Below, piece after piece: positions 47,790 through 60,528 of a DNA stretch of 64,000 nucleotides (position 1 is the first letter of the stretch; the number at the start of each line of letters is the position of its first letter). The DNA comes from Mytilus californianus (lineage: Eukaryota; Mollusca; Bivalvia; Mytilida; Mytilidae). Location: assembly GCF_021869535.1 (NCBI RefSeq), contig NW_026262690.1, forward strand, positions 12,883,501 through 12,947,500. Direction: 5' to 3'. The notes below the pieces were generated by a model, which made no database searches, was not told the DNA's origin, and saw only the letters and a program-made list of their open reading frames with translations. The position numbers and the translations under genes are program-made.

Positions 47790-48480
47790 AGGGAGATAAT
47801 TACAACAACATTTACAAAGGGAGATAGCTGGAACATTGACAGAGGGAGACAACTACAACATTGACAAGGGGAGACTATTGTTAGAGTTCTTTATTTGTTA
47901 TGGTGTATATAATGTATTGAAGTCTTATAAATATTGTGAAAGGGGCTCCAAAGACAATTGTAATGTGGTAAATAATTTTAAAGTTGATTGTATGACTCTG
48001 TTTATAATGAACCACTTTTTTCATTCATTCTCATCAAACTAATGTGCAAGTGATTTTGATTTTGCTTTAATGTTTAAATTTTTCTTGTAATGATAAGAAA
48101 AGTAAAACTATATGTTTAAAGAGAGGAATGCCAATTCATTTATAGATTTTGCCGAAGTTTTTCAATTTTCCTTTTTGCATCTATTGTTTGTTTGTACTTG
48201 GGTTTCACTGAGGCATATTTGGGGTTTCAAAGAATGTTTGGTACAGAACCTTATTGGAAAATAACAATTTATTTATATTTTCATTCAGTAATGCTCATTA
48301 CATTCTGATATATTATATGGTATGATTCCCAAAAAGTTTTAAATGATGTATATCCCAAATTTTGATTATTAAATTTTGAAAATTGCAAGTTATTTTACTA
48401 ATGTAGAAACTTGGTAAGCTGATAATGTTGATAACAAGTTAATTACATATTAATAAAAAAAATGTTTTATTTGAAAAGAT
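47790..48480 (+). other. SF3A1: Likely SF3A1 3' UTR
   Basis: Purine-rich GGGAGATAA-type repeats follow the stop, then AT-rich sequence with no other gene. The first good AATAAA is at 48452, so the UTR is probably about 0.7 kb. The open frame 47836-48042 lies inside and is not supported. Confidence 0.5.
48452..48457 (+). promoter_or_regulatory. Candidate polyadenylation signal
   Basis: AATAAA followed by an A-run and a T-rich stretch, the first clear hexamer downstream of the SF3A1 stop codon. Confidence 0.45.
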
Positions 48481-49204
48481 TTTTGTGCTGAGAAAGTTTG
48501 TGACAATTTTTTATGCCATAGTAGAATATGTTATTTGTATAAGACAATATAAAAAAATGAAAACATAAATTACATAGCCAGATAATATCATTGATTGCAT
48601 GTAGTCTGGGTTCTCAGTAATGTATACAGGACAAACTCCTTATTTAGAAAAAGATTTATCGTTTGTTGTAATTATTTTCAAAAGAGAAATTATTGACAAC
48701 ATTTACATTTGATTTAACCGTTTTGATTTCATTCTTAAAGAATGCTGTTGCTTTAAAAGAATTAAAAGAATAGGAAAACCTTCATCATATGGTGACTTCT
48801 TGATGTCTATTTTTATGGAACTTTTTGTTTAGTTTGCCATCTCATTGTCATTTAGATACATTATTCATATAAACATGCACCTTGGTAGCAACATGGTGCA
48901 AGGCAAGTACTCAAAAGTTCTTCTTTAGAATGTCTTTAAACTACAAAGAATATAGTATGTGTATGATCTGCCAGTATAATAGAAGGAGGTTTATGTTTTC
49001 TAGTCTGTGACTGTTCATTCATTCGTCTGTCGCATATTAGGTTAAAGTATTGGTAACTATGAAGTTGTTCTATTATTTTCTTGAATTTTAGTACTTTTGT
49101 TTATAATGATGTTATTTTTTTTAGATATTTGCCAAATTTCGGTTTTGACCCATATCATGTGCCTCACTAATCAGGTTGAAGTTTGGTTTTGAGATAAGAA
49201 AATA

Positions 49205-49340
49205 ATATGGAGATATTGTATGATTGTCAATTAGACATCTATCCATCAGAGACCAAAGTACAAGGATATAAACAACTATTGTTCATTGTATGACCTTCAG
49301 CAATGAGCAAAACCCATACTGTGTAGCTTACCATGAAGGT
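49205..49340. repeat. Diverged mytilid dispersed repeat
   Basis: GGAGATATTGTATGATTGTC and ATGACCTTCAGCAATGAGCA match the GGTATGATTGCCAATGAGAC family with many differences. Confidence 0.55.
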
Positions 49341-49488
49341 TGTGTCACATCAACTTGAAACATTAGAACACATGTTCATTACAATGCAAACTTTAAAAAA
49401 AATATGCCAGATAAGGATTTTGAGCTAGATTTTGTGGTTCACTGAACATGGTATGTGATAACAAGTGGGGCATTTCTTGGGGTTTTTT

Positions 49489-50643
49489 ATGCCTCCGCCG
49501 TAGGGGAGGGGGAATTAAGTTTTACCCTTGTCCGTCTGTACTTCTGTCTGTTTGTCCGTACATCTGTACATCCCAAAATTGGTTTCCGTTCTCTAACTTT
49601 AGTTTGCCTCAACCAAGAATTGAATTTTGGTGGCATCACTTTTAGGGTTCTAGAGTAATGCCCCTTTACAAATGGAAAAAAATTGCTGAATTTTTCGTTT
49701 CTGTTCTCTTACTTTAGTTTGCCTCTACCAAATGTTATGAAACTTATGCACAATGCTTATTACCACAAAACACAGATCAAGTTTGAATTCTGGTGGCGTC
49801 ACTTATACCGTTCTAGAGTTATGCCTATTTACAAATGAAAATTGCTGAATTTTTCGTTTCCGTTCTCTTACTTTAGTTTGCCTCAACCAAATATTATGAA
49901 TCTTATACACAATGCTTTTTACGGTACCACAAAACATAGATCAAGTTTGAATTTTGGTGGCGTCACTTTTACCGATCTAGAGTTATGCCCCTTTACAAAT
50001 GGAAAAATTGCTGAATTTTTTGTTTCCGTTCTCTTACTTTAGTTGGGGCCTCGGTGGTCGAGTGGTCTAAGTAGTTACTACTGTAATCACTAGACAGTCA
50101 ACACTGAGGTTGTGAGCTCGAACCCCGCTGGTGAGGGTGCACTCGACTCCAATCTAAATTGACTAGGATTGTCAGTTTTCCTATCGAAGGTCGGTGGTTT
50201 TCTCCGGCTTCCTCCACCAATAAAAACTGGCCGCCACGAAATAGCCCAAAAGCGGTGCTTAAAAGTGGCGTTAAAACACCAAAAGATCAAAATCAATCAA
50301 AATCTTACTTTAGTTTGCCTCAACCAAATGTTATGAAACTTATACACAATGCTTATTACCACAAAACACAGATCAAGTTTGAATTTTGGTGGAGTCACTT
50401 TTACTGTTCTAGAGTTATGCCCCTTTACAAATGGAAAAATTGCTGATTTTTTTGTGTCCGTTCTCTGACTTAAGTTTGTCTCAACCAAATGTTATGTAAC
50501 TCATACACAATGCTTATTACCACAAAACTCAAATCAAGTACAAATTTGGGTAGCGTCACTTTTACAGTTCTTGAGTTATGTCCCTTTATAATGTTATATG
50601 GAAGCAGGGGCATCATCTGTGTCCCATGGACACATTCCCCATT
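49489..50643 (+). mobile_element. Family C element (C3), near full length
   Basis: Starts ATGCCTCCGCCGTAGGGGAG after a T-run. About five cores of roughly 165 bp carry TTTGCCTCAACCAAATGTTA and GAGTTATGCCCCTTTACAAA. It ends GGGGCATCA then TGTGTCCCATGGACACA, a perfect 7 bp stem. A SINE is inserted at 50045-50302. Confidence 0.8.
50045..50302 (+). mobile_element. Intact tRNA-derived SINE with 13 bp target-site duplication
   Basis: Flanked by TCTTACTTTAGTT at 50032-50044 and 50303-50315. The tRNA-like head has A-box GGTGGTCGAGTGGTC and B-box GAGCTCGAACCCC; the body has GACTAGGATTGTCAGTTTTC, AATAAAAACTGGCCGCCACG and GGTGCTTAAAAGTGGCGTTA; the tail is ATCAAAA-type. The perfect duplication implies a young insertion. 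It resembles bivalve tRNA-SINEs generally. Confidence 0.9.
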
Positions 50644-50652
50644 GATTTTTTT

Positions 50653-51610
50653 ATACGCCCGTTTACGGGACGTATTATGGTATATCGTTGACCGTCCGTC
50701 CGTCCGTCGTCAACATGTCGGACATTAACTCAAAAACGCTTTTACCAATATGCATGAAACTTTGGTGAATTGTTTATATCTATTGACGTAAGCTCCCTTT
50801 TGTTTTTTATAAATTTCGATTTACCATTTCCGAAGTTTGGAGTTTTATTCATTAAAAAAGGGGGGATTTTCCAGTTTTCGGACAATAACTCAAAAACAAT
50901 TTCACCAATTTGCAAGAAACTTTGGTGAATTGTTTAATGCTATCGACATGAGCTCCCTTTTGATTTTTATAAATTTTAGACTATACGTTTCTGATTTATG
51001 GGGTTTTATTCGTTACAAAAAGGGGGATATTCCTGTTTTCCGACAATAACTCAAAAATGCTTTCAGCATATTTTATGAAACTTTGGTAAATTGTTTATAT
51101 CTATTGTTGTAAGCTCCCTTTTGATTTTTATAAATTTTAGATTTTATTTTTCCGAGTTACAAGATTTTATTCATAAAAAAAGGGGTGTTTTTCAAGTTAT
51201 TGGACAATATCCTTAAAGTGCTTAGAGCAGTTTTCATTAAACTTTGATGACTGATTTATATCTATTAAGATAACCTCCCTATAGTTTTTTTTATAAATTT
51301 CTAATATAACATTGAGAAGTTATTGAACTTTATTTGTTTATATTCTGACAACAGATTTACTAGTATTGCGCAACAGCACAGTGTATTGCACAACAGAAAG
51401 AAATCTTTAATTGAATATAAATTCAATTCATATAACCAATTTCAAGTTCTTTGACTACATTTATTCAGAAACCTATAATATGTCAAATATTTAATTACAA
51501 TCCAAATTCAGACCAGTATCAAGCTTGAATATTGTGTCCTTTTTTGCCCCAACTGTTCAGGGTTGGACCTCTGCGGGCGTATCCAGCTGCACTCAGCGAA
51601 GCAGTTTATT
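50653..51610 (+). mobile_element. Family B element (B2), full length
   Basis: Starts ATACGCCCGTTTACGGGACG, with (TCCG)n and CAACATGTCGGACATTAACT, four cores, and the shared 3' arm. It ends GCGGGCGTATCCAGCTGCAC...GAAGCAGTTTATT. It directly abuts the family D 5' end at 51615. Confidence 0.8.
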
Positions 51611-53877
51611 TATTAAAGGCAGTGCTTTAATGCCTTTCTAGTTGCCGGGTTAATCCTTCCTTCCGCGATATCCAACTTATCTACGTGGGGGGTCATTATA
51701 CTCCAAGTAGATCCGGAAATGTTGAATTCTCTCCTCTTCTTATTGCGATATAAAATGTTTTTTGTTTCATTTCATTTACATTGGGAAATAGAGAAACGAT
51801 CATTGTGTTTTGTTAGTTTTAAAAACTTTTGATATATTAGTATTTTGCATTATAAGCAGTCAACCGATTGACAAACTAGAATTATTTGAATTCCGTGTGG
51901 AAAGAGGTCGGGTTAATTTCGAGTGTTATCTGCAATCTAGATGTTTATAAATCATTTCAGTCGTTGATATAATAATTAAAGGTCGACTGAACATGAATTA
52001 TATTATACAATTTAAAGCGCATTTCTGTTTAAGCACGTGAACCCGTCTAACGTTATTTTCGCAGTTACATAAAGTAGCAAATTATCGTTCCTGAATAGGT
52101 GGCGCCGTGGTAGCGGATCCTGTTCCTCTTCTTCCGGTTTCTGCACTGTGCAACTATTTCAGTTATATTTTTAAGCAGTTAAGCTGCTTTATGCGAGCAC
52201 CCTAGATTTGTGTTCTACCCAATAAATGCTGAAATATGTGCCATTGTTATTATCTGGCTGGCTATTATGTTATTTATAACTAATTGAACACTTTTTTCAT
52301 ACTTTTAATTCTGGAATACAAAAAATATGACCAGAAAAACCTTAAATGATCGTCGAACCACCCAAAAGTTTAGAAGTTGCACATAGGAAGTAGTGCTCAA
52401 TAGAAATCCTTATGTAGTTTATTATCCCCTGTGCTTTTGGCCAAGATGTCAAAGAACAATTGCATGAATTATTTCATCGCCGAAAATCTCTAATTACAAG
52501 TCGTTTACAGTTGCCAAATGGCACAAAGCGCAGGAATATTGTATAACGGCTGTGACTAATATGACACGGAGTTGAAGTCTCAGTTGGCGGTAATTTTAAC
52601 TTCGTCGACAAAACGTAAATCAAGGACGTTTTAAATTTGGTGATTTCTGATAATAATCATTTTGTTCAACCGCTAGCTTTATACCGAAAATCGCCAACAT
52701 GTTATGTGTAAATCCGAGTAAATCGTATCTGACTGACAAAAACAACATTGAAAAACAATGGATGCCATAAACCGGAAATGAAGACAATTATAATACCGGA
52801 TCTAATTCCGGGGGCGGATTAGGGTAATTCCGGGTTTGCCGATCAAATACAATAAAAATATAATAATTCCAGGCATGAGACAAAATACATCTATCATGAT
52901 GAAATATAAACTCTAGAATTGAAAACCAAAGATATATTGAAAAGAAAGAAAAAGCAGGAAATATTTTATACAGAAACTCAAATTTTCATGTCAAAAACCA
53001 ATAAAATGTGACAGTATTTTCCTTATCATTAATAAATATTGATATTACATGTAGATGTTTTTATTGTTTAAACATATTACTTCAATTCCATGAGGTAATT
53101 TCTTCTCAATTTTGAAGGGCCTATAAAAATCTGGAAGTTTCTTACTTTATTTTTACAGAGGAACTAGCTAATATAATATATAGTGCAACTAGATATGATA
53201 CACTTAAACAGTTTTGAATTTGAACTGTTTAATATAATGGTATAATTAGTAATAAATAATCAATTGTTGAGACAACACACCCACCCACAGTGATACCCTC
53301 AGCCTCCCTCAGCCTTCCTAATACAAAAAAAAAAGATTATTTGAATTCATAAATTAATATACAAGACAATTACATTTATTATTAAACATGTTAAACGACA
53401 GTGAGTGACACTGACAATGAAACAAGTTAACTTAACACCAAAAGCACATTAAAGTATCTTACTGAGTTATGAACTATTTCAAGTAAAAGCAGGACCTGGA
53501 ATTTAGGTTGTGGACCTTTCAGTTTGGAGTGTCAAAGGTCCTGGACTGTCCAGTACCAAATGTTAATTTTAACCCCTGCATTCACAGTAAAGCGATTTTG
53601 ACGTGTATTGCAATTCCAAGTAGAATTCACTTTTGGACATTAAACGTTTCGAATGCGTATTAAACTAATTCAAATCAGTTAATAATGTGAATCGAATTCG
53701 AATTATGTGTGAACACAGTATTGATATATATAAGAAATGAAGAATATTAAAAAAAGATGGACAAAATATTTGTATTAAATTTGTTGCAATTTTTGTCTTG
53801 CCTTGACAGAGTCAAAAAGTGAGACATATATATATATATATAGGCATGCTGTTTTGGCGGAATCAACAATGTATTAG

Positions 53878-54690
53878 TTTGTGATTTTGTGATAAGGTCT
53901 GGTTTCTGGTAGGTCAATGACATTTTGTAAGTAGTTGTGTTAGCATAGGCACATCTCATTACCATAGAGAATATTTGGCCCCACCCCCTTAGTCATGGTC
54001 TATTGACTTTGAAACTTTGCATAGTTTACATGTATATGTTTGTGATTAGGTCAGTTTAGGGGGAACCACTAGTGGTAGGTCAATGATATTTGGTGTGCAG
54101 TTGTATAAACTTTTTCATTTTAATTTTCATTGAGATCATTTGGCCCGCCCCCTCAATCATGCTCTTTTTACTTGGAAACTTATGTTACTTTGAAATTTCA
54201 TTTATTAGTTTTCGATTAGGTTAGTATTAGGGAAACCAATAGTGGTAGGTCAATGATAATTGGCATGTAGGTGTAGAAGCATTAGTACGTCTCATTTCCA
54301 TAGTCGATATTTGGTCCTCACCCCTCAGTCATATGCATGATCTATTGACTTTGAAACTTTTACTTAGTTTACATGAATGAGTTTGTGATTATTATGATTA
54401 TGTCAGTTTAAAATTACCAGTAATCTTAAGTCAAAGCTATTTGGTATGCGAACGTATTGGTATTCAAAAGTTTCATTTCCATGGATATTATATAACCCCA
54501 CCCCCTCATTATGGTTCATTGACTTAGAAATTGAATTTGTGTTAAGGTTTTTTTAAAGGGAACGACTTATGAAAAGTCAATGGTATTTGGTTTGCAGTTG
54601 AACAAGCATTGGCACCTTTCATTTCCATAGAGATTGTTTAGCCTTGTACCTTCAGTCATGGTTCATTGACTTTGAATATCACTTACATGT
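53878..54690 (+). repeat. Diverged tandem repeat, about 160-180 bp unit
   Basis: About five units carry GGTAGGTCAATGATATTTGG, TCATTTCCATAGAGA-type and TCATGGTCTATTGACTTTGA segments. A single dispersed copy is at 20355. Confidence 0.7.
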
Positions 54691-54776
54691 TAAAGTATTA
54701 CTATTTTAAGTGTAACATTTGCATTATCAAAATAACAAATAGGCAAAACATTACGTTGTGTTAATAGCTTATTATA

Positions 54777-55842
54777 GATTAGACATGTAGAGGGTCTACA
54801 AAAATCTCTTGATATTTTACATGAATATTGTTCATCATGGAAACTACAAGTTAATACTGATAAATCAAAAATTATGATATTTAATTCTAATGGCAAGACA
54901 TTGTTAAACCATTTTACCTATGATAATGCATATCTTGAAACGGTTACAAATTATTGTTACTTGGGTATTGTTTTAAAGTATAATGGCAATTTTTGCCTTG
55001 CTGTGAATACTCTATTGGAAAAAGCCAGGAAGGCATACTATAAGATAAAGAAAACTATAGGTCTCAACAACCCATGTAGACTTCTTGAAAAATTGTTTGA
55101 TTGTTTAGTTACTCCCATTCTTACATATTGTAGTGAAATTTGGGGGGTGGATTCACATTTTAAAGACTCTGATCCCTTTGAAAAACTTCATGTTAAATTT
55201 ATCAAAGATATATTAGGGGTTCACTGTAAGGCATCTAATGATGGATGTCGAGCCGAACTTAATAGAATTCCCTTGAAAAATAAAATATTATATTCAATAT
55301 TCAACTACCTGAACCATATAGTTTCTTCGGAAAATTCTTTGGCATATGATATATTCACTAAATCTGTAGATTCAAACCCTTGGGTCATAAAGGTCAAGAG
55401 TCTTTTGAATGGACTTGGAATGTCTTATATCATCAATAACTTTAATTATGTTAAAGGTAATTTAAATTCTATTAAACAAAGAATTAATGACCAATGTTTG
55501 CAAGTTCAAAATGCAAATATATTTGAATCAAAAAAGTTAGACTTTTTCAAGAGTGTCTACATAATGGGCAGAAGACCACCCTATGTTGATATATTGAAAA
55601 ACAGAAGTGACAGAGCTGCAATATGTAAGATCCGTATAAGCGCTCATATACTGATGATTGAAAGAGGGAGACATCTAAATATTCCCAGAAATGAAAGATA
55701 CTGCTCTGTATGTAATTCTGGTCAAATTGAAAATGAAAAACATTTTCTTTTACATTGTGAAAAATACTCAACTAAAAGGGCCATATTTTACCAAAAAGTT
55801 TCAAATATAATCGTTGATCCTACAAAATTTCAAAAAAATTAA
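54777..55842 (+). pseudogene. 5'-truncated LINE with an intact open C-terminal part
   Basis: The open frame runs from about 54777, ahead of the ATG at 54874, to 55842. It shows GLQKSLDILHEYCSSWKLQV, NTDKSKIMIFNSNG, YLGIVLKYNG, LVTPILTYCSEIWG and a C-terminal C-x2-C...H-x4-C knuckle. These are the thumb and tail of a non-LTR reverse transcriptase. The catalytic YADD block lies upstream of the break and is missing. The open frame suggests a fairly young 5'-truncated insertion. Not a host gene. Confidence 0.85.
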
Positions 55843-56135
55843 AATAATGTAATCTTTTTATTAAATAATAATTCATACACAATCCTAAAATTGACTTCCT
55901 CTTTCATTTCAGACAGTCTGAATCTGCATAAAGCAGAACAAACTCTATAAAATTGTCAATATGTCTAATTCATAATTATTGTTTATAATATTACATATTA
56001 ATATTATAGTCATTATTTGCAATACTTATTATGTATGATCAACTATGTAATTAATATACCATGAGCCTTAACCATTTATTTTTGATGAGTTTGTGCTAAT
56101 AAAATATTTGTATTTTTTTTTGTAATTATTATAAA

Positions 56136-56800
56136 AATAAGGAGATGTGGTATGATTGCCAATGAGACAACTATCCACCAAAATTCAAATGAAGTGGATG
56201 TAAGCAATTACAGGCAACCGTACAGCCTTCAAAAATATATGTTGCATCATTGCTAGGCCATTATAACAACATCAACATTTCTTGTAATACTAGTATACAA
56301 GAAAATTACACCATTTCAGATAGTTTCAGGTATGATTTGATAATTGTGTATAGTGGCACCAGCTGATCCAACTAAAAGCGCTAATATGGCATATTCAAAC
56401 TCTAGTACATAGTGGAATTAAACCATACACCACTGTTGGACACCATAATTGAAATTATTATTCTGAAAAGAATATTCCTCCATGCAGCCTGCAACAATTA
56501 GCAAAACCTATACTGCATAGTAAGATATAAACGACCACGAAATGACAAATGTAAAACAATAAAACTAAAGCAGCCTGATTTATGTACAAAACAATTATGA
56601 AAAATAAATATGATATACAGCAACAATCAACAATCACCAAATTATTGGGTCCTCACTATGGACAGGTACATACAGAATGTGGCGGGTTAAACATGTTAGC
56701 TGGCACAAAACTCTCCCCTAACATGGGACAGTGTATGTGCATAATCTCAGACATTAAATCTTTAAAAAATAAATTGGAAATAACTTTTGAAAGTGGTAGG
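56136..56800. repeat. Mytilid dispersed repeat
   Basis: GGAGATGTGGTATGATTGCC, CAATGAGACAACTATCCACC, AATGACAAATGTAAAACAAT and ACAGAATGTGGCGGGTTAAA mark the same family as 24715 and 59400, with internal divergence. Confidence 0.65.
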
Positions 56801-56863
56801 ATTGGATAGCAGAAACATTACGGTACAAACATTATTTGATACTTGAGAAATAGCTGAGATATA

Positions 56864-56985
56864 TAGATTCTACCACTGCATCGAGTGTGATACGATATTT
56901 ATCCACTCGAGACAGTTAAATTTTCAAATTTAACTGTCGAGAGTGGATAAATATCGTATTACACGAGATTTGGTGGTGGAATCTG
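56864..56985. repeat. Long near-perfect palindrome (arms about 58 bp)
   Basis: The centre is GACAGTTAAATTTTCAAATT, with arms through CGATATTTATCCACTCGAG and out to TAGATTCTACCAC / GTGGTGGAATCTG. The loop is only a few bases, so the strand could extrude as a cruciform or hairpin. No open frame. Confidence 0.85.
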
Positions 56986-57367
56986 TTTCTCTAATGATTT
57001 TCAAACAATATGCAGGCAAACTTATTCCGTCTTTTCGAATGATCTGTAAAAAGATGTGTTCTTTCTATGTGACGTCATCAGGCATGGTCGCCTTTTTTTA
57101 TGCCGTCACAATAGGAAATTCAGAGAAAAGCAAGTAAATTCGACGTCATAATCGGATTTTAACCAATGAAGAACTGAGATCAAACGAACCACACGCTGAT
57201 TAAATTTTTTGTATACAATGGGTGCAGAAAGGGATAAATTGACGAAGAATTAGAGAAAAATATTTTCATCCATTCTTCCGCTATATTCATCTTAACTTCT
57301 GCCAAGTTTACCTTTGATTTTTTTAATTAACTGCCTATAGCGCCTTTGGTGCTTTGATTAATTAACG

Positions 57368-58975
57368 ATGCCAAGTAATTGTTGTTGTGTACCTGGATGT
57401 CATTTAAGAGGAGGACATGCATTTCCAAATGACTTAAAAAGAAGGAAAAGTTGGATCAACGCCATGGCCCATACGCAGATTGGACGAGAACACGATGATA
57501 TCGTGGAGTCCATCTCAATCAGCTGTTGTTTGCAAGGCACGTTTTACTGAAAAAGACTACGTGCAGGAAACTATTCATGGTAAAACTCTATTTTCTTTGT
57601 GAAATATATAGTTATATATGTAATCTCCATGCGAATAAACCAAAGTCTGTTTACAACCGCAATTATCGTTTTAGAATAAAAGGGGGTGGGTAATTCAAGA
57701 CGTCATCATTTTTTGGATTACGATTCAATGTGATCTGTTTGAGATTTTTTGGTGATTGCTACAATTATAATGATTTCTTACCAGAGGTATATCATACTGA
57801 GAATTATTTTAGCAGTAATTATGCTAATGTAGTAATGACAGGAATGCATAAGCTATGCCTCATAGACTTTCTTGAAAAATATCAATGACAATGTTGACAG
57901 GAACAAAACAATGACATGCTCTCATCTATATGATAGTTATTTAGGTACAAACAATGTACGTTTGTTGCATAAGTCTCTCATTGTTTGTCCTTTGGATTTA
58001 CATAACATACATTGAATCAGGCAAACATAGTTTTATCCAGATTGTAATGAATAAATCTAGTTAATATTTCGCCAGGCAGTACAAAGTATACATTGCTAAT
58101 GGAAGTTCATTTAATTATAAAAAATCTAATGTTTTATAACCTTTTTCAGGGCGCAAACCCACCATACAGAGACTTAAGTCTACTGCAATTCCCAGCCTAT
58201 TTTCCTGGACCAAGCAAGAGACTGAATCGTCCGCAAAAAGAAGAATCAGGGCAGTTTCCTGTGAAAACAAAAGAACTAAACTTGATGAATATTGTAGTAG
58301 AAATCTAGAGGAAAGTTTTGATTGTAAAGTTGGTTTTCCTGAAGAAGTCATTCATACTGCAGAAAGGATTTATGACTGTCCACCACCAACTGCCGAGCTA
58401 ATGTTGAGCTTCACAGATGGAATTACGCAAACACCATCAATGCCTATGTTTTCAGCAGAGAATTTTGAAATGAAGACACGTGACACAGCCATGCATTTTT
58501 ATACCGGTTTAGAGTTGTATACTAAATTTTTATTTGTTTTGACCACACTTGGTCCAGCAGCACATTGTTTGAGATACATATATTTTCAAATTGATAGGGT
58601 GTCAGTTGAAAATCAGTTTTTTTATGACTTTGATGAAATTGAGGCATCATACAACCAACTTTGAACTGTCTAGATTCTAGATTGAATCTAGTGTTAAGAA
58701 TATTATGTATACATGGATTATTTTTATGTCTAAACAGTGGTGTGAGGCTAACACTTGGCCATCTAGTGGTTTAGTCAGGTATTTTTCACCATCCAACTTC
58801 AAATTAAAGTTTCCTACGACTTGGATTATTATTGACAGCACAGAATATCCCGTGATAAAACCTAAAGCTCCTAGAGCTCAGGCAACCTTTTCATCAAATA
58901 AAAACAGAAACACTGAAAATTCTTGAATGTTCGACACCTGGTGGTTTAGTCAACTATGTCTCTATGTCACATAGA
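57368..58975 (+). pseudogene. THAP-domain DDE transposase remnant, copy 2
   Basis: The THAP start reads MPSNCCCVPGCHLRGGHAFP, without the stop seen in copy 1, but loses 4 nt near 57526, shifting frame inside the finger. The middle exon retains LYTGLELYTKFLFVLTTLGP in frame. The core has IIIDSTEYPVIKPKAPRAQA, then a deletion relative to copy 1 removes the GDSVMADKGL segment. Different breaks in the two copies mean both decayed independently after duplication. Confidence 0.8.
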
Positions 58976-59399
58976 GCGAATTATTGGACTTGGCAAAACA
59001 TACAAAATTCTAATAAATCCTATGAATGAAACTGAAACAAAACTTTCATCTGAAATAACATTTAGTTGTTGTATGTTGTGTAATTTTAGAACTTGTATTG
59101 TGCCAAAGGATGCATAAATAAAAATGACGCAATGAATTTTGTTCTGATATATATATATTTACAATTACATGCACATGTAAATTGTAATGCATATAAAAAT
59201 AAGGAGATGTGGTATGATATTCAGTGAGTTTATCAAACTAAAGTGCATAAGAAATGGGTTTAAGCAGTTACAGGTGTTACTGTCACCGTACAATCTCCAA
59301 CAATGAGAAAAACTCGTACCCTTTAAAAAATTTCAGAGATCTTACAACTAAGTTTTGTTGTCTCACCTTGACTTTGGTGAATTTTTTATATCTGTTGAT

Positions 59400-59995
59400 G
59401 TAAATATAAAAAAGAAGATGTGGTATGATTGCCAATGAGACAACTCTCCACACATGCACAAGAGACCAAATGACACAGAAATTAACAGCTATAGGTCACA
59501 GTACGGCCTTCAACAATGAGCAAAGCCCATACCGCACAGTCAGCTATAAAAGGCCCAGAAATGACAATGTAAAACAATTCAAACAAGAAAACTAACGGCC
59601 TATTTTATGTAAAAAAATGAACAAATATAACAAATATGCAACACATAAACAAACCACAACCACTGAATTACACTTTTATAGGCTCCTGACTTGGGACAGG
59701 CACATACATGTACATACAGAATGTGGCGGGCTTAAACATGTTAGCGGGATCCCAACCCTCCCCCTAACCTGGGACAGTGGTGTAACAGTACAATATAAGA
59801 AAGAACTATAAAAATCAGTTGAAAGAGGCTAAACTCATCAGATGGATAAATACAAATACAAGTGGACGTGGTCGGGTAGTTGTACATCCAAACAACAAAA
59901 AGACACTTAAGTACAAATCTGAGAGTACTCGCAGTTACTGACAGCTAGTTCAAAGCCACTAACAACTGATAAAAAAATCTTGCATCTAAGACTAA
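59400..59995. repeat. Mytilid dispersed repeat, sister of 24715
   Basis: Nearly the same as the copy in D1, including GTACGGCCTTCAACAATGAG and GGCTCCTGACTTGGGACAGG, with small indels. Confidence 0.7.
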
Positions 59996-60006
59996 ATTAT
60001 CAATCC

Positions 60007-60506
60007 GTAAGCTCCCTTTAGAATTTTATAAATTTTAGATTTTACATTTCTGAGTTATGGGGTTTTATTCATTAAAAAAGGGGGGATTTTCCAGTTTTTG
60101 GACAACAACTCAAAAATGCTTTAAGCAGTTCACATGAAACTTTGGTGAATTATTTATAGCTATTGATGTAATCTCCCTATTGATTTTCATAAATTTCAAA
60201 TATGACATTGAGAAGAAATTCAACTTTATTTGTTTAAAGTCTGGCAACAGATTTATTAAGTATTGCACAACAGCACAGTGTATTGCACAACAGCAAGAAA
60301 TCTTTAATTGAATATAAATTCAATTCATATAACCGATTTCAAGTTCATTGACTACATTTATTCAGAAACTATAATATGTCAAATATTTAATTACAATCCA
60401 AATTCAGACCTGTATCAAGCTTGAATATTGTGTCCATTTTTGCCCCAGCTGTTCAGGGTAGTACCTCTGCGGGTGTATCCAGCTGCGCTCAGCGAATCAG
60501 TTTATT
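60007..60506 (+). mobile_element. Family B element, 3' part (B4)
   Basis: Truncated at the same internal point as B3 and ending GCGGGTGTATCCAGCTGCGC, showing that the truncation predates duplication of the D composite. Confidence 0.7.
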
Positions 60507-60528
60507 TCATAATTAAGAACTCCTTTTT

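Larger units (their letters stand above)
52173..57359 (+). mobile_element. 5.2 kb element (D3) inserted inside D2
   Basis: The empty site is ATTTTTAATTAACGATG in D1. In D2, AAGCAGTTAAGCTGCTTTAT starts right after the T-run and TTAACTGCCTATAGCGCCTT, GGTGCTTTGATT ends just before AATTAACG. The 5' hairpin is AAGCAG/CTGCTT and the 3' hairpin AGCGCC/GGTGCT. Contents include a tandem repeat, a LINE fragment, a mytilid repeat and a long palindrome. No obvious rolling-circle replicase or other transposase is seen. Confidence 0.7.

Noticed and set aside
54874-55842. Longest open frame (322 residues) as a host gene
   Set aside because: Its motifs are those of the C-terminal part of a LINE reverse transcriptase and it is 5'-truncated.
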